Shown: positions 1-11,809, numbered from the stretch's first letter. The stretch is DNA of 64,000 nucleotides from Chrysoperla carnea (GCF_905475395.1 NC_058337.1:29846983-29910982); one strand, 5' to 3'. Translations and numbers: made by a program. The notes: generated by a model from the sequence alone, not told the origin.

Positions 1-254
1 AGTCATAGTAGTCATAGCACAGTTAATGCGCTAAATGATAGTATTAGTCCAAAACTTTTTGACTGGACTGTCGCGGAGGAACTACCTTAATGCTATTTTG
101 TGGATACTTTATTACTCAAATAGCCATAGAGATGATATCATTTTACTCTACACTTCATATCTAAAGTGAAACTTCTTTAGTAAAATGTATAAGGGAAATT
201 GACTATTTGTTGGTTTTTCTATTACGATCAAAATAGTTACATGTGTGTACATAC

Positions 255-3200
255 GTCATCTCTCCTGTGTTTGAACCCATATAGCGTTTGAATATTTTCG
301 TTGAATAATCAGTACATTTTTTATCATTCAAATAGCATGCCCATTTCACAATTAGATTGCGCAATTTTGTAATATACGGTGGTTCGTTGGCAGCGCCTTG
401 TAAACCAACTTGTTCGTATATTTGGGATATGAGAATAAGCACAAAGTCCTGAAAATATTTATAAACATTTAAATTGGTGGGAAAGTTTTTTTTTTCAAAG
501 AAGATCCTTTTTGTGATCATAGAACCGGAAGTTTAGAATCCAATGAGAATTAAGAGGTAGCGTTTGATTTAAGTGCCCTTGTGGAAATAAATCAGTTCTG
601 GAAGTCATAATATTTAATTTAAAATTCAGAAAAAGAATAAGTGAACTACATCTTTGGAAAAGTCTGAAAATATCAAATAAATTATTAATCAATCATTTTA
701 TGACAGAAAATGGTAATAGATTGAGACTCTTTCGTAAGAAATATTCTCCAAGAAGATTTTTTCAGAATTAATCAGAGATTTTATGATATATTAGTTAAGT
801 ATTTATGATAATAACGTAAGGGTAGGACTTTTTCTGAGATTTTCAGAGTTGATTAGCGAAATATTAATTACTGCAGATGTTACTTCTAACATATTGAATA
901 CCATTATAAAAAAAAATTAATATTTATCAGTATATTACTGAGACATTCCATATCGGTATATTCGAATATATATTTACAATTGATGTCAACGTTTCTCTTG
1001 CGCGAATGACCTTATATTTAATATAAAAATGAGTTATTAAGTACATTAAGAACCATAATTTCGAAAATGTACGCAAGCTAAACTGTTTTGCTAAACTTTG
1101 AGCATAGTTTAGCGTGGGTGCATTTTCGAAATTATGGACCTTAATGTACTTAATAATTCATTTTTATGTTAAATATAAGGTCATTCGCACAAGAGAAATG
1201 TCGACATTATGTATAAATATATAGGTATGTATGTACATTATAAATATCCTAACATAATTATTACCTCTGACGGAAAACCATTTGCAAGGTTTTATATGTA
1301 TATTTATATATATGTATATATATGTACCTTTCAAACGGTTTTTCGCCGGAGGTAGTAAATATGTCAGAATAACAAATTTTTTAACCCATCTCTATGCCAT
1401 GTGTATATGAAATAAACACAGTAAGTTAAGTTTAATCCCAAGTTTGAAACGCTTAAAAATATTGATGCTATGAACAAAATTTTGGTATAGGTATTCATAA
1501 AATCATCAAAGTAGCCCATTTCCGGTTGTCTGTCGACTGTCCGTCTGTCATTACGAAGTTGAAATTTTTACAGCGTGTTCAAGACGTTAAAAGTGTCTTG
1601 GGTAGGACCCATCTTGTAAACCGTTAGAGATAGAACAAAAGTTTAAATGTAAAAAATGTTCCTTATAAAAAATAAACGTGTTTGAACCATTTTTTCGTTT
1701 CGCGGATAAACATCACTGTTTACCCGCGACAGCGCAAATTGTATAGTATGTATGTTATGGCAATATCAGTTATATATGTGTGACATGTATGTATGTGTGA
1801 TGTGACAGAGTAATCAACACTGTCTATACATGGTATTTCAACAATTAACTCAGTCAATTGTTTGTTTTCACTTGGTTTATATAGTATTCAATATAATAGT
1901 AACTCTGGAAATGTTTAAAATTTTATTGATTAATTCTGTGAATCTCAGAAAAAGTTTTACTATTACTTTACTTCTTGGAGATTATTTCTTCCAAAAGAGA
2001 GTCTCAATCTATTAACATTTTCTGTCATTAAAATGATTGATTGATAATTAATTTGATATTTTCCGACTTTTTCAAAGATAGTTTTACTTCACATATTCTT
2101 TTTCTGAATTTCAAATTAAAAAAACCTTTTCCGTTTCCGTATGACAGAATTTAAATCCACAGACAAAATGTAATATTTAGATTTTCAAAAAAAGCAAAGA
2201 TATGCTGAAGAGTATTTAAATTCTGTTATTGATAACTGGGAGTTGCAACTCGCCAACTGGCGATAATAATTCGTACTGATTAAAATCAGAAGCAAGACCC
2301 GAATTCAGTAGTTGCAATTTCGACTACCAGATAGCAATACTTGTACTTACTATTTTTTAAGGTCAATTAAAACATTCAAATAAGATAAATCGCGCCAACT
2401 GGCGATAAAAATTTTGTACTATTAAACAGGAAGTGGACCGCTTTATCAGTAGTTTCAATTTAGACCACCTGATTATTTACCATTCATCAATACGGAAACG
2501 TCACAGGCTTTAATATGTACCCCACCTAGTGCGGATCCCTTTATATGTAACCTTTCCATCTAGCGGATCTTTTTGAATCTTCAGTGGAAAAAGGCTAATT
2601 ACGTACATACACAATCTGTATAGATAAAGTGTATGCTCCGATATACACTGAGACCACTGTAAGAAATGACATTCAGTATACTGCGAAGCCGTTCCTTTTT
2701 AGTTAGCTAAACTGGCTACTGGTTAACACGGAACGCAAATCAGTATAATGTTACCTCGTTATTTGACAACGTTGGCAAACGACAATTTTATAATTATGAT
2801 GAATAATTTATTTATATTAATAATTGAGGTGAAATATTATAAAACTGGCGTTATTTGAATTTGATGACGTGACCAAAGCACTGAGAATACCTAACTTCTA
2901 AAACGCCAGTGTGTGCAGCACAAAAATGGCGGTGATTCATGACGTTTCATGACGTCATTAATTTCTTTGTCGTCATTACTGCGGCAGTGTGTGTACTGGT
3001 TGTCTATATCGGAACGAATTATCTCCAGTAAGAGCACTGAACAGTGCTCAACGTCAGTGTATATTGGAACGCAGCCATAATATCTATGAAATCTGTGCAA
3101 TGCTGACGCGATAAAAACAACCGAAGAAATTAAAGAATATTTAGCTGAAATTACATAAAATGCAAAAAGCACAAAAATGTGGTGATTGGTATATAATTAA

Positions 3201-6200
3201 AAGCAATTTGAATCATTCATACGTATTGTGCTTTTCAGAATTTTTCCATTTTTAATTGGCGAATACCTTGGTAAGTTAATCAGATTAAGGAAAATTAAAT
3301 GGAATTCTTCAACGAAACGAATAGATAATTTATTAATTTATTTATTGGGATCGATTGAGAATATATATGTTATCGGATTATAAATCGGAAAGTAAATATT
3401 AGCGTGTATATTATCATTACACTCATTGCGACGACTTATTCAATCAGTAAGCGTGCAATTCATCAGATACAAAATTACAATTTAACTGTTAAACATGATT
3501 AGTTTATAAACTTACGATAATGAAAGCGTTTACAATGTCGAGTAGATTTATTGTATACAAACGATTCTAAAAATAATCAGCTGGCATATACCATACTTAT
3601 AACATTTTTTCTTGGCGGAGTGCTATATTTATAAGTTGAAGAAAATTAAGTTAAGTTACACAAACCTTAAAGTAATCATATTCAGGTGTTGTTATTAACA
3701 TCATATCTATATAAACCAAATTATTAAAAGCAGTTAGCCATGGAACATATTCAGTTTCTAAACGTAAATAACTAACTGTATCCAACGCTAATGAATAACT
3801 AACTTTTGACGCACGTGCCAAATTAAATAGATCATCAATAATTTTTGCACGATTTATTTCATCAATTTCGTTATAATCCTTAAATAATTGTTCTCCAATC
3901 AAACGCCAATTACGTTGATCGTAATTCACACGATAAAAACCACTGCCTTGTAAATTTAATAAAACCCAATCATTTGCTGGTATAAATCCAAGTTTGTGAG
4001 TTTTTTGTTTTGGCATCCAACTTTTTGGTTGAGATTCAGTACTGGCACAACCTCTTTTAACTATGCTTATAGGAATGGTCCTAATAAAACAATACATTTA
4101 AAATATAATGTTTAAAAATGAAAAATTCATATTTACAAATTAGTAATAATCCTTAATAGAGAAAGCTATAATTGAAATTAAAACGTTTAACAATACCAAT
4201 ATTTTCCTCCACCCTCTTCACCATGTCCTGTCAGATCATCTGTTTCAGATTTTGGATAGAGTTCTTCCATAGAGGTGGATAATTTGAATTGATCTTGTGT
4301 AAGTATGGCTTCATTTGTTACATAATTTCGATCCATTTTTAATATGGGATAGCCACGTTTTGTAACATAATCACTTAAGACATCACATATTTCCATATCA
4401 TCACTTAGAGCATTCTCTGTTCGAGCAGTCAATGTCAAAAAATTACAAATATCTCGAAAACTAGCTGTTTGTAATTTTCTAAAAATTTTAACATATTCTA
4501 CTATAGTTTATTTTCAGCTAAGTATAACTTGGTGTAAATACTTACTTTTCACGCATTAAATTCATGATGCCCAAATCAAATACTTTTGGGGAAATCATTT
4601 GTTCAATCATACGTAACATTACTGCTCCTAAAATTATTAAGTCAGGTTTTAACAAAATATTAAAGCTTCGTTTAGGGTTAGGCGAAACTAAGACATTTTG
4701 TATTTGAGAAAATTATGGAAAATGAGGTTTGTAATATCCATTGTTTTCTTAAAAAATTAGAAAATGTTAATAAGAAAATTTTATAACTTAGTAGAAAAAT
4801 TAAGTTGTTCGCAAGAGTGGGCTTAGCTTTTTCCGGCTCCCCTCACTCAACGGGCGGGGGGAAGGGGTGGAGCCGAAAAAAGTTCACTCCTGTGCATGGT
4901 ATAAGCATGAAGATGGTGTACTCAGCCTCTAAAAATAGTTGAGGAGCTGATAAATTATCAGCGGAAAGTTTGTAAAACACAATGGTATCATAATGGGCCC
5001 TATGGCCTAAGTGTGCCCCACGTGGACAGCCAATATAACCTAATCAGAGCTAACCTACCTGGAGCCTCATACAATAACACTTTGATTAAAAAAGTGCCGA
5101 TTCATTTCACTAGCTGCCCCTACGCTATGGGATTGTTGGCATAGGCCGTTGTCCGGCCCTGTCCGTTCATCATTTTACAAAACGAGATATCCACCGTCTG
5201 AATATAAGAAAAATAAAAGAACCGAATCTATTTAACTTGAGTATTCTTTTGTTATAAAATTTAAAAAAAAAAAATAATTTGAATTCAAAGAAACCGAAAT
5301 ACTTACATTGCTTTCCGAATATGAAGGAATGAGTCTTATTTAGTATTATTGGGCATAGAGTATTATTCGCTTTAGAAATTCATAGTATTATTGGCTTTAG
5401 AAAAAGTTACCTTTTTGTGGAGATGGTAAATATATGTCAGTGTCATTCAAAACTTTTGTATGTGGAATTAATGATTCCATAAACAATATAGGCTGCATGG
5501 TTTCAACAATAAAATATCCAAACGCATTCCACGTTGGACGTAAACGTTTTAAAGTTTTATATTTCATGAAAATTGCAAAACCTTCATACAACCAATTTTC
5601 TGACCATGAAGTCATAGTTACATCGAAACCAAACCATTGTTCTATTAATTTCTGTGCTAAATTTAATATAACATCTTTTTCTTGTTCTATTGGAAATAAT
5701 AGTTTTCCAGCGTCTTTGTTATTGTATGTTACCTGACTTTCGCTATAATAGAAAAGGAGAATTATTTCAATTCTGAAACTACAGTGGCAGGGTAGTTCAG
5801 TACAATCTGAACATTGAAAAAATCGGACATAACCTATTAGCAACTATAAGTGGTCCCGTATCGTTATGACTCTGGAATTAAGTGGTGAATTGTATGTTTT
5901 TGAGACGCAAAATTGAATAGCATTAATCACGAGGCCGAAATATGGTCGAAAAGAAATTAATTATCACAAATTAGTTCTTTAATAATACATTCTTAATCTC
6001 AGTCTAATTTGTTTACAAAACATTATCTGATGCTTTTTAACTAAGAATGTATATGTATATACTTACGTTAACATAATTAAACCCCATGACCCAACACCTT
6101 CCTTAACTAAATTTGGTACTGCAAATACATCTAATTTGTCTAATGCGTATATACCATTAAAATATAATTCATAATATCGCATTATATCGTCAATTGTTTC

Positions 6201-9200
6201 GGACGCAAAAACCATTAAATCAACCATTTTTTTACGGCAAATAATTTGTATATAACTACCAGGTTTTTTTTCAAATTGAAAATCTTCAACATCTGGTACT
6301 AAGACAAATCCTATTGACATTGTTGGTGATAATGGGGTTGCTATATACTCATCCCAATAGTAATCTTCGTATTGTGGGAAATTTCTGTAAAAAAATTAAT
6401 TTTATATATTTAAATTAAAATGGTGATACAAATAATTTACGTGAAAAAAATGTACTTTAATTATTATATCGACGAAGAAAATCTGAAGATCTTTTTTTTT
6501 CATTCGATGCAATATAAGAAATCCTATTTCTAACAACGTTGGATGTAATGGAATAAGAAAAACTGGATAGATACCGAGTAAAATTGTTTAGTTGTATCTC
6601 TAAGCATTCTTATTAAGACATTTTAGTTACCCTGCTGCTCATGGCGTCTAAAATACACCTCTAAAATTATTGTGCTGCTTGTCTTCCGAAAGTTTAAAAA
6701 ATTTTTTAGAATAAGTCTTAATAAATGTTTAAAACTCTTAGGAACTCTGAATAAACTCTCAACATTTTTGGACTGTCTAATTCAGACTTAATAAGTCTGA
6801 ATAATTCTGATTAGACAGCCCAAAAACGTTGAGAAATTCAGAGTTCCTAAGACTTTCAAAGTTTTTAAGACTCAAATTTTTTCAAAAATTCAATGTTTTT
6901 AAAATTTTAAAATTTTTTTTCCACCAGAGAGCTTAAAACGATAACATATATCCTTCCAGGTTTAGCCAGCTGTTGCTATTTCCTTTATAAGAAATTAATC
7001 TACTTTAAAATGGGGTCTTAACTTTAGAGCAACGTGTAGAGTCCGATGCTTATACAAAATTCATATTACAGAAAAATACTCACTCAACATCTCCTTTTCT
7101 AACTGGTGATTTGCCCATATTCGATAATGAAAACGTATTATTGCCACCATAACCAAGGTGTACAGTAAATGATGCTTTATAAAATGGTTCATCAAAACAT
7201 GGAAACAATGTATGTGCAAAATTTGGTTTAAACGATGCCATTGTTATCCATTTCGTTGTATTATCTTCGGCCCTATACGATATACGAAACAAACCACCAA
7301 TTTCCGTTTTTATGGTACCATTATAGCGTAACGTTAAATTATATTCACCAACTGTTGTTGAACGATTCAAAGTTAGATTCAATAATTCCGTACTTGGATC
7401 AAATGATGTTGATTTTAAATTATAAAGATCATTGTCAGGTCCAACAAATATGATTTCAGGATTTAAATAATTTGCACCATGTATATGTATTTCATTTGTT
7501 ATAACATTTATATACATAATAACATTGACTTTAACTTCATACTCAAATCTCGCCGGATCGATTATTAGATAAACAAAATATTGAGTTGGAAATATTAGTG
7601 AATTTAAATATTGTATATTTGTATTGTTACGTATTTCATGTGATTCGGCTGCTAATAAATAATCTGATAATGATTTATCGTGTTCGAATAAATCTAAAGT
7701 TTTATTTGTTTTACATTTATTTCTTGGTTCTTCACACATTGAAAAATAATATACAAGAAATCCAATGCAAGCTGCAGTTAATAATAATAAAATTAATATT
7801 AAAATACCAGTAGATTTACGGACCCAAAAATAATCTTGAGTGGATAATGTTACTGTTCGCATTGAACGTGTTTGATTATTTGCCCCAGCAGCTTGACGAA
7901 AACGATTATCAATTTTATTATCTTGTATTGTTGATATTGGTGATGTACTGATATTGTATTGTCCAGTTAGATTTGTCTGCTGCAATTGATTTGTTTGCCT
8001 GACATTTTTATTTGGATTATCCTTTCTAGTTTTCTGGAAAACAAAATTTAAAGAATTTCATTATAGATTTTAAATCTAGAAAAAACACAATAAAGTAGAA
8101 TAGCACTAGGTTAAAAGGGTGATTTTATATGACTCTTATGAGACGCTGAATCGACCCATTTAAGGCGACCGCTATTTGTTATATTTGTCGAAATTTTTTT
8201 TTTCCTTCCTTTTTCAAAATCTTTTACTATACTAGACTTACAAATTGAAGTCAACTAGCAATTTTCAACTTTCTATCTTTTATAGTTTTGGAAAAAATAG
8301 ACACCAAATTTTTCCCTAATTTGCGTCCTCGTGGAAAAACAATGATATTTACAAAAAAATGTTTCGAAAAAGTTATTTATTTTTTTATAAGGGACATTTT
8401 TTACATTTAAACTTTTATTCTATTTCTAAAGGTTTACAAAATGGATCCAACGGACCAAGTTTGTAATGCTTAGAATTATTGATGAGACGAACCAAAATTT
8501 AAAAAGGTGTTCATAAAATCATCTAATTAATCTATTTTCGTTTGTCCATTCGCCCGTTCGGCCGTAAACACAATAACTCAAAACCGAAAAGATATATCAA
8601 GCTGAAATTTGAATAGCATTCTCAAGATGTAAAATGGGAGTGAGTTCGTAAATGAGCAACATAGGTCAATTGGGTCTTTGGTCCGTCAAAATCAACTTGT
8701 AAAGCGTTAGGGATAGAACAAAAATGAATGTTTCGTATACAAAAATATATAACTTTGGTTTAAAACATTTTTTCGTAAACATCATTGTTTACTCGTGAAG
8801 ATGAAAATTAGAACAAAGCTTTGGTGATCATTTTCTTCAAAACTATAAAAGATAGAGTTGAAAATTTACAGGTGGTATCAACTAGTGGTCTTGTGAAAAC
8901 TCTAGAAAATACGTTCGAAAATTTTCGAAATTTTCGAAAACCAAAACAACTGGCGATGGAAAAGTCATCATAATTGTATTGGTTTTGTTAAACTAAATAT
9001 TATATTAAAAATAATGCAATAAGTGACATTCAACACTTTTTATACAGGGTATTTCAACAATTAACGTTTCAACTTCACATAATTGGATATAGCTGAAACT
9101 TCGGATTTCACATTAGATAAACGCTCAGCTTAGATACACTCAATTTTTTTTTGTAAATGACCCTATTAGTAGTAAAATGATTTATGATTATCTAACACCC

Positions 9201-10168
9201 GGCTGCTAACTTTGCATGCAGTTTCATAACGATAGACCTGAAATATTCATATCTGAGAAAAATTATATATAAAAACGGCTCTTTTTTAAGAAATGGCATG
9301 CAGGAGATTTGTATTACTATTGCGTTCTAATGGTTTATTTCAAAAAATGAATTGAAAAGTACCTAATTACATTTTTCAATTAACATTTTGTTTTCAAGTC
9401 GGAGTGTTGGTTCAGGTTTTAGCTATCTTTGCGAATAAGATAGTTTTTATGCTATTGGGAATTTTTTAGTAAACTGATTCAGTGAGGGCGGCAACCTACT
9501 AGTTTTATGCTTAATTATACTTTTTATACGCCGTTGTAAGTGTAAGTTTCATATATATTTTCTTTATTTTGTGGCGGGACTAATATAAAAACTGTTTCGG
9601 GCTTCGTTACTCCATAATTCAGCGCGATAAATTAACAAATTTAAACCAAGTTTCATTGAAATTGTGATATTATAGTATAACTTTTGTCATGCTTTAATTT
9701 CAAATTTGGCAAAAAATAATATCTTACTGTGATAATATCTGAATATTATATTTTTCTAATATTCCGAATATTAAGAGTTACCTGATGAAATAAAGAGAGT
9801 GGCGCATGAAGTATTTTTGTTCCTAAAGCTGCACGCTTGTTTAATTTGTCAGATGATGATTGATTTGATGACGGTACCACACTCGAAAAAACATCTACAA
9901 CTGCTGCGTCCACCATTTTCTCTGTCAATCCTGTTTCCTTATCGCCAGATGATTCTTCAATTGGTGGTTGAATTGGCCGGTATAATGGTAATATTGGTTG
10001 CGTTGTTGGTTGGGCAAAAATTGGTTGCTGACTTTGTTGAGTAATAAATTTGTCATCAATTTTTGGCTCTTGTGTTAATTTATTTTGTGTCTGACAAAAT
10101 ATCGATTTTTGCACAGTGCTTGTTGCTATTTTTGTTGATACATCGTCAAATAATCCTTCATCATCCAT
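255..10168 (-). CDS. Gene A: membrane pseudo-aminopeptidase N (M1 family), 3' end outside window
   Basis: Eight exons join in frame: 9782-10168, 7084-8033, 6067-6384, 5411-5742, 4546-4627, 4197-4478, 3666-4080 and 255-448. The gene then continues past the left edge (986 codons visible, ending 2 nt into a codon). Residues 1-204 form a cytoplasmic tail, about 205-228 a membrane anchor preceded by DYFWVRK, and the rest an M1 ectodomain with FKPNFAHTLFPCFDEP. The active site is lost: HELAH of the family reads QKLIE (582-586), GAMEN reads GVGSW, and the catalytic Tyr region reads PSPQKG; the third zinc ligand Glu605 remains. Peptidase activity is therefore not expected. A type II membrane protein with the ectodomain outside is inferred from the anchor and the N-glycosylation sites. 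The start is the ATG before MDDEGLFDDV, matched by the same start in gene B. The ERAP1-type C-terminal domain begins in the last visible exon. Confidence 0.88.
972..1214. repeat. Fold-back element (long inverted repeat)
   Basis: Two arms of roughly 110 bases, about 972-1085 and 1100-1214, are near reverse complements around a short loop that itself contains GCTAAAC/GTTTAGC. It lies in the last visible intron of gene A. It resembles a non-autonomous fold-back or MITE insertion. Confidence 0.8.
1258..1362. repeat. Second fold-back with TA-rich loop
   Basis: The arms 1258-1295 and 1325-1362 are imperfect reverse complements (ACCTCTGACGGAAAACC against the GGTTTTTCGCCGGAGGT arm), with a TA/TG simple repeat as the loop. 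It sits 44 bases after the preceding fold-back, in the same intron. Confidence 0.65.
1397..1872 (+). repeat. Dispersed repeat family R, copy 1
   Basis: This copy shares long blocks with 8455-9070, 47729-48258 (reverse) and 59549-60030, including GTTCATAAAATCAT-like and TTGTAAACCGTTAGAGATAG blocks. It ends with AACTCAGTCAATTGTTTGTT. No coding capacity is seen. It lies in the last visible intron of gene A. Confidence 0.75.
2251..2470 (+). repeat. Diverged tandem duplication containing CGCCAACTGGCGATAA
   Basis: A block beginning CGCCAACTGGCGATAA at 2251 recurs at 2393 (period 142), with matching downstream text (AGTAGTT-CAATTT-GAC). It is in the last visible intron of gene A. It is possibly a fragment of an older repeat. 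Confidence 0.55.
4888..5075 (+). repeat. SINE-family repeat, headless copy
   Basis: The segment aligns with 46385-46558: ATGGTATAAGCATGAAG, CAGCCTCT, TTGAGGAGCTGATAAA, TTATCAGCGGAAAG, AATGGGCCCTATGGCCT and AATATAACCTAATC. It lacks the tRNA-like head of the other copy. It lies in the intron between the fourth and fifth coding exons of gene A. Confidence 0.75.
6678..6927. mobile_element. MITE, copy in gene A intron 2
   Basis: This is an inverted-repeat element centred near 6800, with arms containing TAGGAACTCTGAATAAACTC / GAGTTCCTAAGACT and GGACTGTCTAATTCAG / CTGATTAGACAGCCC. Its right end is TTTTTTTTCCACCAG. The same family sits at 21731-21981, in the matching intron of gene B. Confidence 0.75.
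8195..9070. repeat. Family R, two fragments head to head
   Basis: The segment 8195-8452 is a reverse-oriented fragment and 8455-9070 a forward copy of the same dispersed family. They meet at the GTTTACAAAATGGATCC region. The element occupies most of the gene A intron between the tail exon and the anchor exon. Confidence 0.7.
9782..10168 (-). CDS. Gene A first exon: cytoplasmic tail
   Basis: This exon of 129 codons starts MDDEGLFDDV and ends at CATCAG before GTAACT, in phase 0. It is homologous to the first exon of gene B. Both share an acidic start MDDE-x-[LI]-F-[DE]-D-V, a Pro-rich middle with [FY]RPxQP, and a VFSSxVP motif near the end, while the residues between are free to vary. Gene C has no such exon. 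The tail precedes the membrane anchor and should face the cytosol. Confidence 0.8.
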
Positions 10169-10224
10169 TTTGCTTAAAAAAAATCAACCATAAAATCATA
10201 CCAAAAGGTATGAAATGGATTGGA

Positions 10225-10268
10225 AAATATATAAAACTGTTAAAAAAACATTTTTATATTGACATCTA
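10225..10268 (-). promoter_or_regulatory. Proximal promoter of gene A (TATA-like box plus TAGATGTCAA)
   Basis: On the minus strand a TTTTATATATTTT box lies about 57-68 bases upstream of the gene A ATG, and TAGATGTCAA about 91-100 bases upstream. The same two strings in the same order occur upstream of gene B. The conservation is directly visible; a promoter role is inferred. Confidence 0.5.
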
Positions 10269-10380
10269 TATATCTCCTTAGAAATGAATGCCAAAAAAAC
10301 AACTGATTATTCTTTCAAATAAATATCGTATTGCCTATGATATTTTGAGTTTAATTGAATAATAAAAAAAATTTAACAAA

Positions 10381-10928
10381 AAAAAAACCGACTTCAATAG
10401 AAAAACTGTCAGCCAAAAGTCCGTGTCAGCCAAGGAAACAACTGCGACAGAACAATTTGGTACATTACAACTTGGCTGACACCGACTCCAAAAAATAACA
10501 ATAAGTGTAACTTCATTATATTATCGTTATTTTTTTACTTTTTAGTGCATATTAATTTGATTTGGAATAGTTTTTCTTTTGAAGTGGGTTTTTTTATTTT
10601 GTGTTTTTTACTGAGTATGAAGTACACTAACTAAGTTGTCACTAAAAAAAGAATCATCGAAATCGGTCGGCGTGATATTGAGTTATTCGTCCATTTGTCC
10701 CGCACATACTTTATGCAAATTTAAGACTTATATGGTTTTCTCATGGATGTCATCGTCAGAACTGGACCAAATTGAAATGGGACCACACGGAAAGTATCAG
10801 CTTTCAAATAGAAAATAGAATCATCACAATCGATTCACCCAGTGGAAAGTTCTTAGATAACAAACATAAAAAAAAATACAGTCGAATTGAGAACCTCCTT
10901 CTTTTTTGTTTGAAGTCGGTTAAAAAAC
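10381..10928. mobile_element. Repeat with terminal inverted repeats AACCGACTTCAA
   Basis: The left end reads AAAAAAACCGACTTCAAT and the right end TTGAAGTCGGTTAAAAAA. The body near the right end (hydrophilic coding not seen) ends with GTCGAATTGAGAACCTCCTT. From memory, repeats with these ends are common in insect genomes. The inner 5' part contains paired CAGCCAAG/CTTGGCTGAC arms. It lies 213 bases upstream of the gene A start. Confidence 0.75.
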
Positions 10929-11721
10929 CTTAGAAATCCATCATTGAGCATGCATAATTTTCGAAGGATTCCGTTTAAAAAATGCTCCTGAACGTAAAAG
11001 TGAAGGGTTGCCGGTGGGTAACCCGGTAGGATATTGTTTAAACTTTTTTTTTTTAAACAAATAAATAATATTGACCGATTTGCTTCAGAAAATTTTTTAT
11101 CAAATAATTGGGGTCAAAATTAGCAAAAAATGTTTGAATACATTCTTCTCTAAATCCTCAAGTTTTCGAATAAAAAATTCGTAAAATTTGAAAAATACGC
11201 GATTTTTAAGATTTTCATCCCTCAAAAAGTTTTTTATCCCCCTTTACATGCGAGAAAGATGGTATTTTCATCAATCGATTCGAAATAACAGAAAAGTTCA
11301 TTTCCCAAACGCAAAATTAAAAAAAACGCTTTTCCCAATTTTCCGGAGGGTTGCATAATGTGGAAAATGAAATTAATCGAATTTTTCTATTAATTTAACT
11401 TTATTTCAATTCGCTTGGTGAAAAAAATACACACCCATTGAGAAATTAAATTGTGTGTTAAGAAATTTAATTTTTCAAACCCACTAAATAATTTGTTGTG
11501 AAATGTTACCAAAAGTTTGGGGGTCCTTAAAATTTCATTTATTTCAATTTTGTGATAATTTTGTATTTTTATAAGTGTTACTGTAATTTGTTGGTAATTT
11601 TTTACATATTTAAAAAATAAAAAATTCTCTCTGCAAAATATAAGCACGGATTAATTTTGACTATCGAGGATTATTTACTTTCCCCTGCTCCTTTTTTAAA
11701 AATTGAAATACCAAATAGAAA
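10929..11721. other. Intergenic, no feature seen
   Basis: This is A+T-rich DNA between the repeat upstream of gene A and the poly(A) signals of gene B. Short open frames here have no protein-like signature. Confidence 0.5.
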
Positions 11722-11738
11722 TTTATTGCAGTTTTATT
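11722..11738 (-). terminator. Two AATAAA polyadenylation signals downstream of gene B
   Basis: Two TTTATT strings on the plus strand (11722-11727 and 11733-11738) read AATAAA on the minus strand, 70-90 bases after the TGA that closes the last gene B exon. The alternative stop near 13925 has no such signal within about 180 bases. AATAAA is common in A+T-rich DNA, so this is supportive only. Confidence 0.4.
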
Positions 11739-11809
11739 TGGTTACACATTTTCATACAAAAGTTGACAGATTTTTAAACATCATATTAACCCCATTCATT
11801 AATTTTACA

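Noticed and set aside
2891..3172. Minus-strand frame of 93 codons with relatively high GC
   Set aside because: It does not match the M1 domain order between the gene A exons at 3666 and 448. It is more likely repeat-derived; no second copy was found here.
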